Shown: positions 1 through 8,081 of the stretch, one piece after another
How positions within the stretch are numbered: the first letter of the stretch is position 1
Layout: every line of letters starts with the position of its first letter
Program-made: the position numbers and the translations under genes
Assembly: GCA_033283335.1 (NCBI GenBank)
Contig: JAWMQP010000010.1
Location: 79,529-143,528, forward strand
DNA from: Pseudomaricurvus sp033283335
GTDB taxonomy: Bacteria; Pseudomonadota; Gammaproteobacteria; Pseudomonadales; Cellvibrionaceae
DNA: 64,000 nt
Direction: 5' to 3'
Notes under the pieces: model-generated
What the model saw: the letters and a program-made list of their open reading frames with translations, nothing else
The model's database searches: none
Told to the model about the DNA's origin: nothing

Positions 1-115
1 AAGCCCCTACGGAAGCCGCAGCCGCCAGAGTGTCTAATAACAGAATGGCCGAGACGGAAAACAGCACCATATCTTTCTGGCCAAGGGTCTTACGGTGCAC
101 AACGGTATCAGTCAT
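1..115 (-). CDS. APC-family amino acid permease, N-terminal fragment (cut by window edge)
   Basis: The minus strand opens with ATG at 115 and stays open to the window edge, giving 38 residues that begin MTDTVVHRKTLGQKDMVLF and continue with VSAILLLDTLAAAASVGA. A short polar N-terminus followed by a D-x-V-L-F-x-V-S-A segment entering the first membrane helix is typical of APC-superfamily amino acid/polyamine permeases. An upstream ATG in another frame hits a stop at once, so 115 is the likely start. It lies just downstream of, and on the same strand as, an aminotransferase, fitting uptake of the amine or amino acid that is then transaminated. The substrate cannot be read from this fragment. 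Confidence 0.6.
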   Translation of the reverse strand, partial: MTDTVVHRKTLGQKDMVLFSVSAILLLDTLAAAASVGA

Positions 116-262
116 AGTCGGGTACCCATCACAGCCTTACTGTCGAATGACTGTGCTATCGAGTTGGTCGTAATTATGTCGTTATTTTGGTGTGGTTATT
201 GTCGTGAAGGTGATTATCTATCTTCTTCAGGACTCTCTCGACTGAGCTTATTACCCCCACGG

Positions 263-293
263 ACGCCATTGCGGCGATGATCGCAAATGGCGT
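263..293. other. Imperfect inverted repeat between permease and aminotransferase genes
   Basis: ACGCCATT-GCG at 263-273 is mirrored by CGC-A-AATGGCGT at 282-293 around an 8-nt loop, with one bulged base. It lies in the 205-bp gap between two minus-strand genes. No T-run follows on either strand, so it is not a convincing intrinsic terminator. It may be an mRNA-stabilising or processing structure. Function unknown. Confidence 0.3.
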
Positions 294-320
294 ATGGGAG
301 CATACCTGATCCGTCAGGTC

Positions 321-1685
321 TTAGATGGCAAAGTGCTTGGCCGTTGTATCCAGTGCTTGGGCCAGGCGATTGATGAGGGTGTCAACTTCCGCCTTGTTGC
401 AGATGATGGGGGGGGCTGTGATGATGGCGTCGCCCACGGCACGCACCATCAGGCCGCTTTTGATGGCCTGGTCGCGACAGAACAGAGCCCCGGCGCTTTC
501 CGGCGCCAGACGCTCGCGAGAGCCCTTGTCGCTGACCAGTTCCAGCGCGGCGAACATGCCCTGGCCACGCACTTCGCCAACAATGGGGTGGTCGGTTAGG
601 GTTTGCAGTTGAGACTGGAAATAGGGCATAACTTCGGCGGCGGCTTTTTCAATCACCTGCTCGTTGCGAAGGATCTCCAGGGTGGCAAGGCCGGCGGCAC
701 ACGCTGCGGGATGGCCGGAATAGGTCAGGCCATGGGCAAATTCGCCGCCACCGGCGGTCAATACATCGCCGACTTTGTCGCCTACCATAACCCCGCCCAG
801 TGGCTGGAAGCCGTTTGTGACGGCTTTCGCAAAGGTGATCAGGTCAGGCTCATAGCCATAGGTTTCACAGCCAAACCAGTTGCCGGTGCGGCCAAAACCA
901 CAGATGACTTCGTCGCTGATCAGCAAAATATCCCGTTCTTTGCAGATGCGTTGAATTTCAGGCCAATAGGTCGATGGTGGGATGATGACACCACCGGCGC
1001 CCTGAACGGGTTCTGCAATAAAGGCGGCGACATTTTCCTCGCCCAGCTCATCAATTTTCTCTTCCAGTTGGCGGGCAACTCGCAGACCAAAAGCGTCTTT
1101 ATCTTCGCCAGCGCCTTCGGCAAACCAGTGGGGTTGGTCAATGTGATACACATAGTTCACGCCAGTGTACTGCTTGTGCATGCCACTCATGCCGCCCAGG
1201 GATCCGGCCGCGACGGTGCTACCGTGATAGGCATTTTTACGGCTGATAATCAGCTTTTTCTGGGGCTGGTCCAACAGATCGTAGTAGCGATGCACCAGTT
1301 TGATGTTGGTGTCATTGGCTTCCGAGCCGCTGTTGGTAAAAAAGACACGGTTAAATCCCTTGGGGGTGACATCTACCAGGGCGTTGGCCAGCTCGGCAGC
1401 CGGCTGGTTGGAGCAATTGAAGAAGTTGTTGTAATAGGGCAATTGTTCCATTTGGCGACTGACGGCGTTGCGGATGCTGTCCTGGCTGTAACCCAGGTTG
1501 CAGCACCACAGGCCGGACATGCCGTCCAGCATTTGATGGCCATCGGTGTCGTAGATATAAATGTGCTCAGCCCGATCGACAATGCGACCACCGGTGTTGC
1601 TGTATTGGTGAAAGTCAGTAAACGGGTGCAGGTGGTGGGCTTTGTCCAGTTCTTGCCAGTAAAGCGTGGGCTTGGTTGAGCTCAT
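321..1685 (-). CDS. Class III PLP-dependent aminotransferase (amine/omega-amino acid:pyruvate type)
   Basis: A 454-residue fold-type I aminotransferase of class III. The PLP lysine is K287 (TFAKAVTNG), the aspartate binding the pyridine nitrogen is D258 in SDEVICGFGRTG, and the phosphate-binding SGSEAND motif is at 119-125. The N-terminus resembles the putrescine/beta-alanine/omega-amino acid:pyruvate group (for example SpuC). It is expected to transfer an amino group from a diamine or omega-amino acid to pyruvate in the cytoplasm. It is followed by a permease gene, and a glutamine-synthetase-like amine ligase lies nearby, so a polyamine-type catabolic role is likely. The exact substrate is inferred. 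It is divergent from the TonB receptor gene, with a large palindrome upstream. Confidence 0.88.
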   Translation of the reverse strand: MSSTKPTLYWQELDKAHHLHPFTDFHQYSNTGGRIVDRAEHIYIYDTDGHQMLDGMSGLWCCNLGYSQDSIRNAVSRQMEQLPYYNNFFNCSNQPAAELANALVDVTPKGFNRVFFTNSGSEANDTNIKLVHRYYDLLDQPQKKLIISRKNAYHGSTVAAGSLGGMSGMHKQYTGVNYVYHIDQPHWFAEGAGEDKDAFGLRVARQLEEKIDELGEENVAAFIAEPVQGAGGVIIPPSTYWPEIQRICKERDILLISDEVICGFGRTGNWFGCETYGYEPDLITFAKAVTNGFQPLGGVMVGDKVGDVLTAGGGEFAHGLTYSGHPAACAAGLATLEILRNEQVIEKAAAEVMPYFQSQLQTLTDHPIVGEVRGQGMFAALELVSDKGSRERLAPESAGALFCRDQAIKSGLMVRAVGDAIITAPPIICNKAEVDTLINRLAQALDTTAKHFAI

Positions 1686-1762
1686 ATCACGTCTCCAGAG
1701 TCTAAAAAACAGCCATACTTATGGATTCGTTGCAGTGTCGCACAGCAGTCGTGAAATTGATT

Positions 1763-1812
1763 TACCCCTATAGTGTTGGTTTTTCGCCACATGAACCAAC
1801 ACCATAGGGGTA
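1763..1812. promoter_or_regulatory. Large near-perfect palindrome, candidate operator for divergent genes
   Basis: TACCCCTAT-A-GTGTTGGTT (1763-1781) is mirrored by AACCAACAC-C-ATAGGGGTA (1794-1812), so 18 of 19 positions are complementary around a 12-nt spacer. It is the outstanding feature of the 257-bp gap between the divergent aminotransferase (start 1685) and TonB receptor (start 1943). Position and symmetry suggest a binding site for a dimeric or tetrameric regulator acting on both genes. The LuxR-type protein encoded at 5837-6673 is the nearest candidate. A transcript hairpin or bidirectional terminator is the alternative, but no T-tract follows. Confidence 0.55.
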
Positions 1813-1942
1813 TGTTGTTGAGGTGAAGGGAACTTTACAGTGAACAGCTTGTAGCCACTGGCCTGTACTCATAAGAAAAGAAAGAAATATAGCAATAAAG
1901 CTCAAAAGAGAGAGATAACTATAACCTCCCGAGGAGATTCTT

Positions 1943-4225
1943 ATGAAACACCTGAAGTCCAGCTCCAAGCCGTTCAGGAGCTTCACCCATTTGGCCATTG
2001 CTTCCGGCCTGTTGTCATTTACCCCTTCGCTGCTAGCGGCCACGATTGAAGAAGTTATCGTTACCGTGCAAAAACGCGAACAAACCCTGCAGGATGTACC
2101 TGTGGCAGTATCCGCGTTTGAAGGCGATGCACTGGCCAAAATGGGTGTTGGCGACGTACGTGGTCTGGTGGATCTGACTCCAGGGTTCAGTGGCAAAACC
2201 GAAGACAGCTTTATTGATGCCATGGCGATCCGCGGTATTGGTACCAACGATTTTGGCATCGGTGGCGATCCTTCCGTCGCGATTTTCCAGGACGGTGTCT
2301 GGGCCGGCCGCAACGGAGGCGTGCAGATGGCATTTTACGATCTGCAGCGTGCTGAAGTGGTCAAAGGGCCGCAGAGCACCCTGTTTGGACGCAACGCCAT
2401 TGCCGGTGGTATCAACATTCTTACCAACAAACCCTCAGAAGAATTTGAAGGGCATGTCAGTGCCACCATAGCAGAGTTTGGTGAAGTGGAGTTGGTGGGT
2501 ACGGTCAACCTGCCGATTTCCGATAAGTGGGCCTTCCGTGGTACCGCCTACTGGACTGAGGCGGATGGTTGGCTGGATAACGTCGCTGATGGCAAAGAGC
2601 TGGGTGAGAAAGAAATTTCTTCCACCCGTATGGCGTTACGTTACATGGGTGACAGTGTGGATGCCACTTTCCAGGCCACCTATGAAGATCGGGAGCAAGC
2701 GCCATCAGTCTATTGGACCCCACGTAATGGGCTGCCGGAAGATAAGGTCAATACCGACCTCAGTACCGATGGCTACGACCGCGGCGAAATTTTCAGTATT
2801 CAGGCGAACATCAACTGGACCATCAGCGACAGCCTGACATTGGAGTCTGTCACCGCTTACAAAACCTACGATTTTGATTATCTGGAAGATTACGACGGCC
2901 GTGGTACCAAAATTAACAACTATGGTCAGCAACAAGAGGTGGACTATTACAGTCAGGAGTTTCGCCTGAATTATGACTCCGGTTCGGCGGTGTCCTGGTT
3001 TGTGGGTGCCAGTGCCTATCGTGAAGATGTCGATGCGACTTTCACCAATACCTATGACGAAGACGCGCTGTGTGTTGCCATCCTCGATACCGATGAAGGC
3101 ATTGATGCAGCCGGCTGCGATACCCTGGCTTTTGAGGAGTATTGGGAAGACGACATCGACCCTGCGGATATTCTCAGCAACAAGGTCGAGACCAACATCA
3201 ATGAGCTGGAGAACGAAGGCTGGTCACTGTACGGTGATGTGACCTGGCGGATTACCGATGCCCTGACCATGACTCTGGGTGGCCGTTATACCTACGACAA
3301 AAAAGACATGAAAATCGAGGTGCTCGATGGTGGCGGTGCGCTGGGCAATACCTTTAACTGGGAGTTTTACACCGACGGCTTTGTTCAGGATGACGATTCC
3401 TGGAGTGAATTTACCCCGCGCTTCGCGTTGAACTACGATTTGAACGAGGCAGTCAGTCTGTATTTCAACGTGGCCAAGGGCTATAAGTCCGGTGGTTATT
3501 CCACCTTTGGTATCGAAAACGACGGCACCTACGAGTTTGGCGGATTGCTGGAAGAGGGACGCCCGCTGGCGTTTGATCCTGAAGAAACCAACAGCTTTGA
3601 AGTCGGCGCGAAGACTGTTCTGCTGGATGGCAGTTTGCACCTGAATGCGGCCTACTTCACTTACGATTACACCGATCTGCAGTTGATTGTGTTTGAGAAC
3701 GGTTCACAGCTGGTGAAGAACCTGGGGGAAGCGGAGAACCAGGGTGTTGAAGTGGACGCTCACTGGACGCCAGGTGAGCACTGGGAATTCCGCGGTGCCC
3801 TGTCCTGGCAGGACAGCGAAATTACCGAAGAAATTGAAGAGGGCGATGGCAGCAAGGGTAACAAGTTACCGATGGCGCCTGACTTCACTGGTTCATTGAT
3901 TGCCACCTACAACCAGCCGATTACTGGTGGCAATATGTTCTATACGCTGCAGTATGTGTATCAGGACGAAATGTTTGGCGGTACGGGTAATTACGAGCTG
4001 GCGAAAGTCGACTCCTGGTATCAATTGGATGCTCGCATCGGTTACGAAAGTGACAGCGACTGGTCCGTCACATTGTGGGCTACTAACCTGACCAACGAAG
4101 AATACTTCGAGCGCGGGTGGGAAAATGCTGACGGTGATGATACTGGTGGCTTTGGTCTGGTGAACACCATGGTATGGCCATCCAAGCCTCGCACCATCGG
4201 TGTGACATTTGATATGCATTTCTAA
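1943..4225 (+). CDS. TonB-dependent outer-membrane receptor
   Basis: A 760-residue receptor with a signal peptide (residues 1-33, cut near LLA|AT). A TonB-box-like EEVIVTV at 36-42 is followed by a plug domain (about 50-165, containing KGPQSTLFGRNA and GGINI) and a beta-barrel ending in the terminal aromatic residue TFDMHF. The start is backed by a GAGGAG ribosome-binding site 7 bases upstream. Such receptors import scarce ligands across the outer membrane with TonB-ExbBD energy. Closest in style are the large environmental receptors of the FecA/CirA class with unknown ligand. Its place between an aminotransferase and an amine ligase suggests an amine-containing ligand, but this is inference. 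No FecI/FecR genes are adjacent. Confidence 0.9.
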   Translation: MKHLKSSSKPFRSFTHLAIASGLLSFTPSLLAATIEEVIVTVQKREQTLQDVPVAVSAFEGDALAKMGVGDVRGLVDLTPGFSGKTEDSFIDAMAIRGIGTNDFGIGGDPSVAIFQDGVWAGRNGGVQMAFYDLQRAEVVKGPQSTLFGRNAIAGGINILTNKPSEEFEGHVSATIAEFGEVELVGTVNLPISDKWAFRGTAYWTEADGWLDNVADGKELGEKEISSTRMALRYMGDSVDATFQATYEDREQAPSVYWTPRNGLPEDKVNTDLSTDGYDRGEIFSIQANINWTISDSLTLESVTAYKTYDFDYLEDYDGRGTKINNYGQQQEVDYYSQEFRLNYDSGSAVSWFVGASAYREDVDATFTNTYDEDALCVAILDTDEGIDAAGCDTLAFEEYWEDDIDPADILSNKVETNINELENEGWSLYGDVTWRITDALTMTLGGRYTYDKKDMKIEVLDGGGALGNTFNWEFYTDGFVQDDDSWSEFTPRFALNYDLNEAVSLYFNVAKGYKSGGYSTFGIENDGTYEFGGLLEEGRPLAFDPEETNSFEVGAKTVLLDGSLHLNAAYFTYDYTDLQLIVFENGSQLVKNLGEAENQGVEVDAHWTPGEHWEFRGALSWQDSEITEEIEEGDGSKGNKLPMAPDFTGSLIATYNQPITGGNMFYTLQYVYQDEMFGGTGNYELAKVDSWYQLDARIGYESDSDWSVTLWATNLTNEEYFERGWENADGDDTGGFGLVNTMVWPSKPRTIGVTFDMHF

Positions 4226-4280
4226 TGCATTGAGTTAGCAGGGAGAGCACCAGCTCTCCTGACTTGATGGCAAACTCTTA

Positions 4281-4406
4281 TCGTCATTGCGAGGTGCGCT
4301 TTGCGCGCCGAAGCAATCCATTTGGGGCACAATATTCTATTTGGGTCGGCATTCTAGCTGGCCAAAGTGCTTGAAATGGATCGCTACGCTGCGCTCGCGA
4401 TGACGG
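4281..4406. repeat. Dispersed palindromic repeat, copy 1
   Basis: The left end TCGTCATTGCGAGGTGCGC and right end GCTCGCGATGACGG are inverted. Each carries an inner AGCAATCCAT / ATGGATCGC motif, and about 60 nt lie between them. It fills most of the gap between the TonB receptor and the amine ligase gene. The same ends recur at seven other sites in the window. Confidence 0.8.
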
Positions 4407-4463
4407 TGTTGGGTTTTGTTGGCAGTCTGGGGGAGTTCTCCCTTTTTTGATGAGGTTTTTTGA

Positions 4464-5819
4464 ATGTCTTTAAGCGAGCAGGCGAGTGTCGAAGCGTTTT
4501 TGAAAGAGCACCCTGAGCTCGATATGTTTGAGGTGATTTTGCCGGATTTGAATGGCAACTTGCGGGGGAAGTGGATCGCCCGCGATAAGCTGGCGAAGGC
4601 GGTGAAAGGCAATCTCAAGTTGCCCCTCAGCAGTTTGGCGTTTGATGTGTGGGGGCGGGACACGGAAGCCTGTGTGTTTGACAGTGGTGATGAAGACGGT
4701 GTGGCCCGGGTAGATGTCAGTACACTGAAGTCGGTGCCGTGGTTGGAGCACCCCACCGGTCAGGCGTTGCTCTCATTGCATCAGGTGAGCGGTGAGGATT
4801 GTGCCTATGATGCGCGTATCCTGGTGCAGTCGCTCATGGCACGTTTCAAGGCGCTGGGTTTCACTCCAGTACTGGCCTGCGAGATGGAGTTCAGTCTGTT
4901 TGCCCAGGAGCTGGTTGATGGTGTACCGCAACATACGGGTGAGCAGGCCGATGCCCTGGTGCCCGGAGGTAATACCTACGGTCTGGAGGCGATGCAATGG
5001 GCCGGGGAGTTGATGCATGCGATCCGCGATGCCTGCGCGAAGCAGCAATTGCCCATCGATACCCTGATCAAGGAATCGGGCCCTTCCCAGTACGAAATCA
5101 ACCTGTACCACCAGGCGGACGCTTTACAGGCCGCTGATCAGGCACTGATGCTGAAACGACTGATCAAAGGCGTCGCCGCGCAGCACGGTTATAGGGCGTC
5201 GTTCATGGCCAAGCCCTTTGGGGATTGTGCCGGCAACGGCATGCATGTGCACTGTAGCTTATTGAATGCCGACGGCACCAATGCCTTTGATAATGGTGCT
5301 GCCGAAGGAACGCCGCTGTTAGGTCACGCCATTGCCGGCTGTCTGCAACATATGAGTGACAGTATGCTGCTGTTTGCCCCGCACTTGAACTCTTACCGGC
5401 GTTTTCAAAAATCCTCCCATGCCCCCCTGTTTGCCAACTGGGGCTATGAAAACCGGACGGTTGCGTTGCGTGTACCCGCCGGAGCACCGGTGGCGACGCG
5501 AATTGAACACCGCTTGGCCGGTGCCGATGCGAACCCTTATCTGGTGATTGCGGGCATTCTGGCGGCTATGCTGGCCGGTATTGAAGGGCAGTTGGAGGCG
5601 CCTGAACCTGTCGAAGGTAATGCCTATGCACAGGATGAGTCTGCGTTTATTGCCCTGCCTCATTACTGGCCGGATGCTATTGAGCGTTTCAGTGGCTCCG
5701 CATTTATCGGGCAGTACCTGGGGGCTGAGTTTCAGAATGTCTTCAGCGGTGTGAAACTGCAGGAGCTGGAAGAGTTCAATCGGCACATTTCCACACTCGA
5801 ATATCAGGCCTATTTGTAA
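4464..5819 (+). CDS. Glutamine synthetase family protein, gamma-glutamyl-amine (putrescine) ligase-like
   Basis: A 451-residue type I glutamine-synthetase-fold enzyme. Metal and ATP residues are visible: E140/E142 (ACEMEF), E204 and E211 (QYEIN), H261 in GNGMHVH, the NSYRRFQ loop at 309-315, R331 and E348 (RIEHR). The short N-terminal domain and the ending match the PuuA/SpuI/PauA group, which ligates glutamate to putrescine or related amines as the first step of the gamma-glutamylated route. True biosynthetic GlnA is less likely given the catabolic neighbours. A GATGAGG site lies 8 bases before the ATG. It is followed, convergently, by a LuxR-type regulator. The substrate amine is not determined from sequence. 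Confidence 0.83.
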   Translation: MSLSEQASVEAFLKEHPELDMFEVILPDLNGNLRGKWIARDKLAKAVKGNLKLPLSSLAFDVWGRDTEACVFDSGDEDGVARVDVSTLKSVPWLEHPTGQALLSLHQVSGEDCAYDARILVQSLMARFKALGFTPVLACEMEFSLFAQELVDGVPQHTGEQADALVPGGNTYGLEAMQWAGELMHAIRDACAKQQLPIDTLIKESGPSQYEINLYHQADALQAADQALMLKRLIKGVAAQHGYRASFMAKPFGDCAGNGMHVHCSLLNADGTNAFDNGAAEGTPLLGHAIAGCLQHMSDSMLLFAPHLNSYRRFQKSSHAPLFANWGYENRTVALRVPAGAPVATRIEHRLAGADANPYLVIAGILAAMLAGIEGQLEAPEPVEGNAYAQDESAFIALPHYWPDAIERFSGSAFIGQYLGAEFQNVFSGVKLQELEEFNRHISTLEYQAYL

Positions 5820-5836
5820 GCGCTTCTATTGCTCAC

Positions 5837-6673
5837 CTACACCCCCGTACGCAGTGTCAGGTAGGTGGCGAGAATGTCACCTTCCTGATAGTCCTCAACG
5901 GTCATGATCGAATCCAGGAACAGGTAAAACAGTTCTGCCTGGGTTTTGACCTCCAGTTTGGCGTAGGCGTGTCGACGGTGCAGCTTTACTGTCTCCACGG
6001 CAATGTTCAGCTTTTCCGCCACCGCCCGGGTGCTGTGGCCGTGCAAGATCAGGTAGATCACCTGGCATTCCCGTTCCGTCAACAGGCACTTGCCGAAATC
6101 ATCAAGGGCGGATTGCAGGCGTTGTCGCATTTGCAGGGTGGTGCGCTCCGGCGGCGACTGCTGGTGCCAGCGGCGCTGCACCAACGTATTTATCAGCGGG
6201 GTGAGATCGTTCAGCAGCATCAGGTCGGCTTCACTGAACTTCAGTGGGTTGAGTGTGCGGCCGAGAGAGATATTGACGAAGCCGCCATCACCGGTATCAA
6301 TGGTATATCCACATTCGTCGTGCAGCCCTGACAGTCGAAACCAGGATTGGTAATACTCGCTGGTTTGAAAGCCTGGCGGCGCCAGCTCATCCAGCTGAAA
6401 AAACCCAAATCGACCTTTGGCTGAAGCCAGGTAGAAGGGGTCCAGCACAAAGCTGCCCTTAATGAATTGATCCATGTGCAGGCTGCCACCTTCGGAGGGT
6501 GATTCCAGATAGTCGCAGTAGGGCATGGCGTGGTCGGGGAAGATAATGATTGAGGCGTCGTCGAGAGGCACGAGCGACTTGAACAGGTCGACCAGCAGGG
6601 TGGGAAACTGATCGCTGTCTTCGTGCTGAAGCAGGTGACTGATGTGTTCGCTCAATAAAGCTAGGCTAGGCAT
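5837..6673 (-). CDS. LuxR-type transcriptional regulator
   Basis: A 278-residue protein with a C-terminal LuxR/FixJ helix-turn-helix at about 198-255 (LTERECQVIYLILHG, then STRAVAEKLNIAVETVKLH). Residues 1-170 form a sensory region without recognisable receiver or PAS residues; its length and a GY-TID-GFVNISLGR stretch are GAF-like or autoinducer-domain-like. It probably senses an intermediate of the adjacent amine pathway. It is transcribed towards the amine ligase gene, which it faces 17 bases away, and is divergent from rnpB. The palindrome at 1763-1812 is a plausible target. Family assignment is firm; ligand and targets are inferred. Confidence 0.82.
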   Translation of the reverse strand: MPSLALLSEHISHLLQHEDSDQFPTLLVDLFKSLVPLDDASIIIFPDHAMPYCDYLESPSEGGSLHMDQFIKGSFVLDPFYLASAKGRFGFFQLDELAPPGFQTSEYYQSWFRLSGLHDECGYTIDTGDGGFVNISLGRTLNPLKFSEADLMLLNDLTPLINTLVQRRWHQQSPPERTTLQMRQRLQSALDDFGKCLLTERECQVIYLILHGHSTRAVAEKLNIAVETVKLHRRHAYAKLEVKTQAELFYLFLDSIMTVEDYQEGDILATYLTLRTGV

Positions 6674-6770
6674 AGTTCTGCGTTCTTTTAAAAACAGGCC
6701 GATACTAACAGGAATGACATGGCCAAACCAATTTAGCTGGCTGCTGCTGGCATCGGATTGATGCTAGCCC

Positions 6771-6799
6771 TTGAAGTTTTTTGGAACCGCCGCTACTCT
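6771..6799 (+). promoter_or_regulatory. Sigma-70 promoter of rnpB
   Basis: TTGAAG (6771-6776), a 17-bp spacer and TACTCT (6794-6799) place the start point at about 6806-6808. This coincides with the 5' end of RNase P RNA deduced by alignment with E. coli M1 RNA. Confidence 0.6.
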
Positions 6800-6807
6800 T
6801 CGCGGTT

Positions 6808-7193
<386 letters not shown>

Positions 7194-7195
7194 AC

Positions 7196-7459
7196 ATTTC
7201 CCCACCGGGCTCGCCAGCTGCGAGCTCGTTACTCAACAAGACTGGGCACCGTGCTTGGTCAGTTTTTATGCCTTGAGGTTCTATAGGGCTCGCTTCTTAG
7301 TAAAGAAAAAGTCTCAAACTTAAAGTATTACTTTAAGTTTTGCTCTCATGATTCTGTTTTTTATGGCCTTTCATGGTCATGAAGCGTTCTGAATTGTGCG
7401 TTTCCGCACTTGATTCCCGACGATCCCTTCAAGATGCCGGCTTTTAACTGCCTATTCCC
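7196..7459. other. Gap between rnpB and the mraZ promoter: hairpins, no gene
   Basis: No credible coding sequence. Three structures are visible. A hairpin at 7208-7227 (GGCTCGC / GCGAGCTC) has no T-run. An imperfect hairpin at about 7240-7262 is followed by TTTTT and is the likelier rnpB terminator. A perfect 10-bp inverted repeat (AAACTTAAAG, loop TATTA, CTTTAAGTTT) lies at 7316-7340. Confidence 0.5.
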
Positions 7460-7487
7460 TTGACTTTGTACACCGCACACTTATAGT
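7460..7487 (+). promoter_or_regulatory. Sigma-70 promoter of mraZ and the dcw cluster
   Basis: TTGACT (7460-7465), a 16-bp spacer and TATAGT (7482-7487) give an expected start near 7494, immediately before the run of GTGGN repeats that resembles the MraZ operator. It is the only strong promoter seen upstream of mraZ. Confidence 0.65.
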
Positions 7488-7493
7488 GGCATT

Positions 7494-7528
7494 GTGGTAA
7501 ATAGTGGGTAAAAGTGTTTTTTTGTGGT
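7494..7528 (+). promoter_or_regulatory. MraZ operator: four GTGG-type repeats at exact 10-bp spacing
   Basis: GTGGT (7494), GTGGG (7504), GTGTT (7514) and GTGGT (7524) recur every 10 bp between the promoter and the mraZ start. MraZ of E. coli and Mycoplasma binds TGGGN-type direct repeats separated by 5 nt in the same place, so this array is very likely the autoregulatory site for dcw transcription. Confidence 0.7.
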
Positions 7529-7586
7529 TTTTGGGGTCTGCTGGTGGATGTCAGTGCCCAAAAACAATCAATCTTGGGGATACGGC

Positions 7587-8027
7587 GTGTTTCAGGGCAG
7601 TCAGTCCATCAACATGGATGCCAAAGGGCGAATCGCGATACCGAGCAAGTATCGCGATCTGCTGGCGGCCGCCTGTAATGGACGTATCGTCATCACTGCC
7701 AATCCCTATGAGCGGTGTCTCAATATCTACCCCGAGCCCCAGTGGCGCGATGTCAGCGCCAAAATCAGTGCCTTGCCCAACAGTCACAAGCAGGTGCGTA
7801 CCCTGCAGCGGCGCGTGCTGGGTAATGCCATGGAATTGGAATTGGATGCCAATGGCCGGGTGTTGTTACCCGCCACTCTGCGTAAATACGCGGATTTGGA
7901 TAAAAAACTGGTGTTGGTCGGTCTGAATGAAAAGGCCGAGCTTTGGAGTGAAGAGAGCTGGAATGCTCTATTGGACGAAACCGATGATGCCCCGCTGCCC
8001 GAAGAGCTGCTGAGCTTGTCTCTGTAA
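7587..8027 (+). CDS. mraZ: Transcriptional regulator MraZ
   Basis: A 146-residue SpoVT/AbrB-like double-domain protein. Its two DNA-binding motifs are INMDAKGRIAIPSKYR near the N-terminus and LDANGRVLLPATLRKY in the second half, as in other MraZ proteins. The GTG at 7587 is chosen because it gives the canonical start VFQGSQSINMDAKGR and has GGGGA 6 bases upstream. Longer in-frame starts at 7524 would begin inside the operator repeats. MraZ is the first gene of the dcw cluster and represses it by binding repeats just upstream (7494-7528). The length is close to the usual 140-152 residues. Confidence 0.93.
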   Translation: MFQGSQSINMDAKGRIAIPSKYRDLLAAACNGRIVITANPYERCLNIYPEPQWRDVSAKISALPNSHKQVRTLQRRVLGNAMELELDANGRVLLPATLRKYADLDKKLVLVGLNEKAELWSEESWNALLDETDDAPLPEELLSLSL

Positions 8028-8081
8028 TCTCGGCTATTACTCCTGAATAAAAGATAGCTATTGAGAAGAAAGGGTATCGGC

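Noticed and set aside
263..293. Inverted repeat as terminator of the aminotransferase gene
   Set aside because: No T-run on either strand, and the permease gene downstream is probably co-transcribed.
603..1679. Open frame of 358 codons antisense to the aminotransferase gene
   Set aside because: The minus-strand protein has all class III aminotransferase motifs; the plus frame has none of any family.
7524..7586. Longer mraZ start at 7524
   Set aside because: The extension would be encoded by the operator repeats and has no MraZ homology; GTG 7587 has a ribosome-binding site.
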